The notes under the pieces are model-generated. The model searched no databases and was not told where the DNA came from. It saw only the letters and a list, made by a program, of their open reading frames with translations. Both the position numbers and the translations under genes were made by a program. A stretch of 21,554 nt of DNA from Candidatus Moranbacteria bacterium UBA4824. GTDB taxonomy: Bacteria > Patescibacteriota > Minisyncoccia > Moranbacterales > UBA2206. Shown here in pieces: positions 19,692-21,554 of this stretch. The stretch is from positions 1 to 21,554 of the forward strand of contig DHFM01000020.1 of the NCBI GenBank assembly GCA_002400405.1, in the 5' to 3' direction. How positions within the stretch are numbered: the stretch's first letter is position 1; every line of letters starts with the position of its first letter.

Positions 19692-19839
19692 GATAGTAGC
19701 GAAATCCCGTGCCTGCCCGCCAGATTTTCTTATTTTGTTATATTTTTCCCCAACTAAGAATTTAAATTAGCGAATTTAAACAGTTGAGGCGTTATAATAA
19801 GATAGAAAAATCAGGCGGGTAAACGGGATTTTGCTATCC
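19692..19839. repeat. nested inverted repeat with CCCCAACT core, copy 1
   Basis: The outer arms pair GATAG..CGAAATCCCGT..CCCGCC.GATTTTCT with their counterpart ending GGCGGG..ACGGGATTTTGCTATC. The inner stem is CCCCAACT with AGTTGAGG (one mismatch). The same TTTTTCCCCAACTAAGAA and CAGTTGAGGC blocks occur at 19937-20041. It begins 11 nt after the HU stop. No ORF is supported in 19682-20041. Confidence 0.75.
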
Positions 19840-19936
19840 TTGATTTGACTAAGAGTTTATTTAAATGTAAGATAGGAATGTTAGTTTATTTGTAATGTTG
19901 AGTTATAAATGATAAAAATAGAAGGTGAAAGTGGGC

Positions 19937-20041
19937 GTGCCTGCCAAATTTTCTTACTTTATTATTTTTCCCCAACTAAGAAGTAAATTAGACATTAAAA
20001 AGCAGTTGAGGCAAAGTAGCAAAATAGGAAAATTAGGCAGG
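19937..20041. repeat. nested inverted repeat with CCCCAACT core, copy 2
   Basis: The arms GCCTGCC.AATTTTC and GAAAATT.GGCAGGC enclose the same core blocks as copy 1, including CCCCAACT/AGTTGAGG. It ends flush with the first base of tRNA-Pro. The sequence between the copies (19840-19936) shows nothing recognisable. Confidence 0.75.
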
Positions 20042-20112
20042 CGGAGTGTCGTATACCGGTAGTACGTATGGTTTGGGACCATATTGACTGGGTTCGATTC
20101 CCAGCACTCCGA
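20042..20112 (+). tRNA. tRNA-Pro(TGG)
   Basis: Acceptor CGGAGTG pairs with CACTCCG, anticodon stem TATGG/CCATA encloses loop TTTGGGA (anticodon TGG), and the T arm is CTGGG-TTCGATT-CCCAG. The initial C is typical of tRNA-Pro. CCA is not encoded (A then CG). The D arm is short. Confidence 0.92.
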
Positions 20113-20162
20113 CGTTAGTATAGAAGAAGCCAGCTGTCGCTCTCCTTCTGCGGGTTTTACCA

Positions 20163-20194
20163 CGCCGAAGCCGAGCTTTAGCTTGGCGAAGGCG
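20163..20194. repeat. hairpin repeat overlapping the tRNA-Gly 5' end
   Basis: CGCC-GAA-GCCGAGCT, loop TT, AGCTTGGC-GAA-GGCG: a stem with a symmetric GAA/GAA internal loop. Its last bases are the first bases of tRNA-Gly. It is related to the hairpin at 1-30 through the GCGAAGGCGG end. Confidence 0.55.
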
Positions 20195-20266
20195 GGTGTC
20201 GTATAACGGCTATTATATCAGCCTTCCAAGCTGAGGACGGGGGTTCGACTCCCCCTACCCGCTCCA
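20192..20266 (+). tRNA. tRNA-Gly(TCC)
   Basis: Acceptor GCGGGTG pairs with TACCCGC, anticodon stem TCAGC/GCTGA surrounds CTTCCAA (anticodon TCC), and the T arm is GGGGG-TTCGACT-CCCCC. The 3' CCA is encoded, unlike in tRNA-Pro and tRNA-Ser here. A terminator follows closely. Confidence 0.95.
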
Positions 20267-20274
20267 AAAAAAAG

Positions 20275-20301
20275 AAAAAATCTCCAGAGGGAGATTTTTT
20301 T
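20275..20301 (+). terminator. terminator after tRNA-Gly
   Basis: A-run, TCTCC, loop AGAG, GGAGA, then seven T residues. The A and T runs extend the stem. Confidence 0.88.
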
Positions 20302-20309
20302 GTTTGGTT

Positions 20310-20337
20310 TTGCCATTTTTCTTTTTTGGTGTAGTAT
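20310..20337 (+). promoter_or_regulatory. candidate promoter of the membrane-anchored protein gene
   Basis: TTGCCA (20310-20315), 16-bp spacer, TAGTAT (20332-20337). It is followed by a leader with AAGGAAAAAAAT before the ATG at 20390. Confidence 0.45.
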
Positions 20338-20389
20338 GGAGGTAATAAAAAGGAATCTAGGTTTAATTAAAATATATAAGGAAAAAAAT

Positions 20390-20506
20390 ATGGATCAGTA
20401 AGAAAAGAAAAAATCAACGCAAGAAAGTACATCAAAGAAATGGTACAAAACAGCATGGGGCATTATCTTTATTATTTTCTTTTGGCCGTTTATACTTTTT
20501 TGGTAT
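20390..20506 (+). pseudogene. N-terminal segment cut off by an in-frame TAA
   Basis: ATG at 20390 has a fitting AAGGA site upstream but reads Met-Asp-Gln-stop (TAA 20399-20401). The same frame then stays open and joins the downstream CDS without interruption. It encodes a basic stretch and a hydrophobic helix (AWGIIFIIFFWPFILFWYMW) before Met at 20507. No ATG, GTG or TTG occurs in frame between the stop and 20507. It looks like a nonsense change at codon 4, possibly CAA to TAA, or a sequence error. Confidence 0.65.
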
Positions 20507-21475
20507 ATGTGGGCAAAGACAAAGTGGAATGTTTATATAAAAGTTGCCATTACCCTTGTTTTACTCATTGCGGTTATAGCCAACTCGGATGATGATAAAA
20601 ATGAAATAAAAAGTGAGCAAGGAGTTCCTCAAGAAAAATCAGAAGTTGCGAATTTATCAGAAAATAAACAAAAAGCTTCACGGGAAGATATAAAAAAAGA
20701 GGAAATAAGTGAAATTGAGGAAAAAGATTTTTCTATTTACGATGAATTTTTGAATTTAAGAGAAGTCCAGTTAAAAAAGTTGGATAAACTTATTAATAAC
20801 AAAGCAATTTTTAGCAAAGATAAAGTCGATGACATACAACAATTAGCAAAAATACTTGATCCAGTAGAGACACCTGAATATTCGGAATTACAACAACTAC
20901 AAAATAATTTTTATGAATTCGAAAAAAAATTAGATAAAAATAATTCTTTACATAAATTAATATTAGAATCCTTAGATTTTTATACAACAGGAAGTATAAA
21001 AAGTTATCAAAATTTATTATTGTATAGCAATATTGAAGAAATGAAATTTGCTGAAGAAGAAAGAAAAAGAGGTGATAATAAAGTTGAAGAACTCTTGATT
21101 TTACTTAAACAACAAGGATATAAAAGCAAAAGTACAATAATTGTGACTCCTATTGCTAAACAACAAATTCAAGTTCCTAAAACAAAGGAGTATAAACAAA
21201 TTTTTTCTTTTAGTGGTGAAGGTGCAAAAAACTCAGAAACATTTGTAATAACTGGTAGTAAATTTAGAATAAAATATGATTGTGTAAAAACAACAATGAC
21301 GCCCCTTTGTCAAGCTGTTTTGAGAAGTCCAAATGATGAATCTCTATACAAAGAAATTTTCAATACAGTCGGAGAAACGCAAGGCGAAACTGTTTTTTAT
21401 GAAAGAGGAACCTTTTATATCGAAGCAACTGTCATGGGAGGTAAATTTGATATAGTCATTGAAGAGTATGAATAA
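20507..21475 (+). CDS. membrane-anchored protein of unknown function, probably 5'-disrupted
   Basis: 322 residues from Met 20507. A hydrophobic helix (VAITLVLLIAVIA, about 12-26) is followed by a long Glu/Lys-rich, probably coiled region (about 30-220) and a C-terminal domain of about 90 residues with alternating strands (FSFSGEGAKNSETFVITGS, later RGTFYIEATVMGGKFDIVIEE), suggesting a beta-sandwich. No family is recognised. The codons before 20507 encode a further membrane helix in the same frame after a TAA, so the intact protein was probably about 35-39 residues longer with two N-terminal helices. Without that part, the first helix begins almost at the N-terminus and might still insert. The remaining bases to 21554 show no gene. 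Confidence 0.6.
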   Translation: MWAKTKWNVYIKVAITLVLLIAVIANSDDDKNEIKSEQGVPQEKSEVANLSENKQKASREDIKKEEISEIEEKDFSIYDEFLNLREVQLKKLDKLINNKAIFSKDKVDDIQQLAKILDPVETPEYSELQQLQNNFYEFEKKLDKNNSLHKLILESLDFYTTGSIKSYQNLLLYSNIEEMKFAEEERKRGDNKVEELLILLKQQGYKSKSTIIVTPIAKQQIQVPKTKEYKQIFSFSGEGAKNSETFVITGSKFRIKYDCVKTTMTPLCQAVLRSPNDESLYKEIFNTVGETQGETVFYERGTFYIEATVMGGKFDIVIEEYE

Positions 21476-21554
21476 ATTAAAAGAATGCAAAAGATGGAAA
21501 AATATGAAAAAAATAATTGAAGAAATTTATTTGTTTAGGCTCTAGACTAGAAGA

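Noticed and set aside
19954..20163. Minus-strand ORF of 69 codons across the repeat and tRNA-Pro
   Set aside because: It overlaps the tRNA and a structured repeat and has no recognisable protein features.
20390..20506. Stop-codon recoding (TAA read as sense)
   Set aside because: Known CPR recoding (Gracilibacteria, SR1) affects TGA, not TAA; many genes here end with TAA, so a single in-frame TAA is better explained by mutation or error.

Overview
The window looks like a chromosomal segment from an AT-rich member of the Candidate Phyla Radiation (Patescibacteria, Parcubacteria/Moranbacteria-like). The reasons are compact genes with little spacing, frequent absence of a Shine-Dalgarno sequence, a run of small T4SS-pilin-like secreted membrane proteins, a small GIY-YIG ORF of a type common in these genomes, and many short palindromic repeats between genes. 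The lineage is inferred from gene content only; no rRNA is present.

Layout. 1-846: tRNA-Ser(CGA) on the minus strand, a palindromic repeat and a small SAM methyltransferase. 872-2290: a lipoprotein solute-binding protein with no permease or ATPase in view. 2431-6645: five plus-strand genes for secreted proteins sharing a two-helix pilin-like core (one has it twice), two of them carrying six-cysteine modules. A GIY-YIG nuclease ORF bounded by inverted repeats interrupts the run, and an ORF-less relative of that element lies between the next two pilin genes. 6726-8326: two minus-strand genes converge on the array (a multi-pass membrane protein with an SH3-like tail and a charged soluble protein). 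8618-11543: two consecutive AbiE-type (type IV) toxin-antitoxin modules, each with a perfect-consensus sigma-70 promoter.

11726-19681: housekeeping genes nusA, ppa, tig, clpP, gpmI (minus), rny and an HU gene. 19682-20301: a pair of structured repeats, tRNA-Pro(TGG) and tRNA-Gly(TCC). 20390-21475: a membrane-anchored protein whose reading frame has a TAA at codon 4 after the best start.

How parts fit together: the pilin array, the SH3-like membrane protein and the binding lipoprotein probably form a cell-surface region. The AbiE pairs are likely stability/defence modules. nusA-ppa-tig-clpP-rny cover transcription, pyrophosphate removal, protein folding and proteolysis, and RNA decay. The strongest unexplained signals are structured repeats: a two-hairpin palindrome found twice with compensatory base changes, an inverted-repeat element with and without a GIY-YIG ORF, and several unrelated palindromes that all end 9-11 nt before a start codon.
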